Positions 5,197-5,681 of a DNA stretch of 5,681 nucleotides are shown piece by piece. The notes below the pieces were generated by a model, which worked only from the letters and a program-made list of their open reading frames with translations, searched no databases and was not told the DNA's origin. The stretch's first letter is position 1. The number at the start of each line of letters is the position of its first letter. The position numbers and the translations under genes are program-made. Source of the stretch: Actinomycetes bacterium (GTDB taxonomy: Bacteria; Actinomycetota; Acidimicrobiia; Acidimicrobiales; Palsa-688); NCBI GenBank assembly GCA_021811865.1, contig JAKAQB010000140.1, positions 1-5,681 on the forward strand, written 5' to 3'.

Positions 5197-5681
5197 CGCC
5201 CCGCTCCTCGTGCCGGTTTGGCGGCGCTTCCCCGCCCGGGTGGCGACGTTCTGCCTGGTCGAGCTGCAAAAGATCACCCACGACCGCACCGAGCTGTTCA
5301 CCCGGGCCGTCCAACCGGTGCTGTGGCTCGTCATCTACGGTGAGGTCTTCAACCGCATCCATGCCATCCCGACGGGCAGGCTGCCCTACCTCACCTTCCT
5401 CACCCCCGGCATCGTCGCCCAGTCGGCCCTCTTCGTCGCCATCTTCTACGGCATCCAGATCATCTGGGAGCGAGACGCCGGCATCCTCACCAAGCTGCTC
5501 GTCACCCCGACGCCGCGCGCCGCGATCATCGTCGGCAAGGGGTTCTCGTCGGGCATCCGCGCCCTGGCCCAGGTGGTCGTGGTGCTCTGCCTGTCGGTCG
5601 TCCTCGGCGTCCACCTCACCGACAACCCCGCCGCGGTCCTCTTGGCGCTGGTCGTCGTCATGGCCGGCTCGGCGTTCTTCG
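5153..5681 (+). CDS. ABC-2 type permease (DrrB-like), N-terminal part (cut by window edge)
   Basis: The first 176 codons of a membrane subunit of an ABC-2 type exporter, the partner of the ATPase just before it. About 50 mostly cytoplasmic residues include the usual pre-helix stretch (TFCLVELQKITHDRTELFTR, 32-51). TM1 follows at about 53-68 (QPVLWLVIYGEVF), then TM2 at about 84-105 (TPGIVAQSALFVAIFYGIQII), then the conserved cytoplasmic loop WERDAGILTKLLVTPTPR (105-122), TM3 at about 133-154 and the start of TM4 after 160. The loop pattern E-x-x-x-G-x-x-x-x-L-x-x-x-P is typical of ABC-2 permeases. GTG 5153 follows a perfect AAGGAGG and overlaps the ATPase gene by 44 bp, which indicates one operon and matched production of the two subunits. 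The C-terminal part is outside the window. The exported compound cannot be told from this sequence. Confidence 0.92.
   Translation, partial: MKSAALAGPRDAWADAPLLVPVWRRFPARVATFCLVELQKITHDRTELFTRAVQPVLWLVIYGEVFNRIHAIPTGRLPYLTFLTPGIVAQSALFVAIFYGIQIIWERDAGILTKLLVTPTPRAAIIVGKGFSSGIRALAQVVVVLCLSVVLGVHLTDNPAAVLLALVVVMAGSAFF

Overview
The window is a 5.7 kb stretch of very GC-rich, densely packed bacterial DNA. The overwhelming G/C third-position codon use, two GTG starts on clear genes, 4-bp start/stop overlaps and the gene families present suggest a high-GC actinobacterium (Actinomycetota). This is an inference from style and families; nothing here fixes the genus.

Layout, left to right. (1) Positions 1-991, minus strand: a two-gene unit made of a MarR-family repressor (443-991) followed, with an ATGA overlap, by the N-terminal third of an EmrB/QacA-type (DHA2) major facilitator drug exporter that runs off the left edge. 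(2) Positions 992-1174: a divergent control region with an AT-rich pocket (about 1018-1062) that contrasts with the surrounding DNA. (3) Positions 1175-3623, plus strand: a dienelactone-hydrolase-family enzyme with a complete Cys/Asp/His triad, then 70 bp later a complete 498-residue, second DHA2-type MFS exporter. (4) Positions 3624-3763: an intergenic stretch ending in a striking nested inverted repeat (3722-3765) that touches the start codon of the next gene. (5) Positions 3764-5681, plus strand: a second MarR-family regulator, an ABC ATPase of the DrrA type and an ABC-2 permease of the DrrB type (cut by the right edge), joined by overlaps of 4 bp and 44 bp.

Taken together this is a cluster of export and small-molecule handling genes: two MFS pumps and one ABC pump, two local MarR switches, and one hydrolase. 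The likely logic is that each MarR protein represses its own pump unit and lets go when it binds a toxic ligand. The divergent hydrolase may act on the same or a related compound. No RNA genes, CRISPR arrays, insertion sequences or phage genes are visible. The families are all known; the parts most worth a second look are the nested palindrome before the second MarR gene, the altered first transmembrane helix of the left MFS pump, and the enlarged central region of the hydrolase. I see no clear evidence of an undescribed system.
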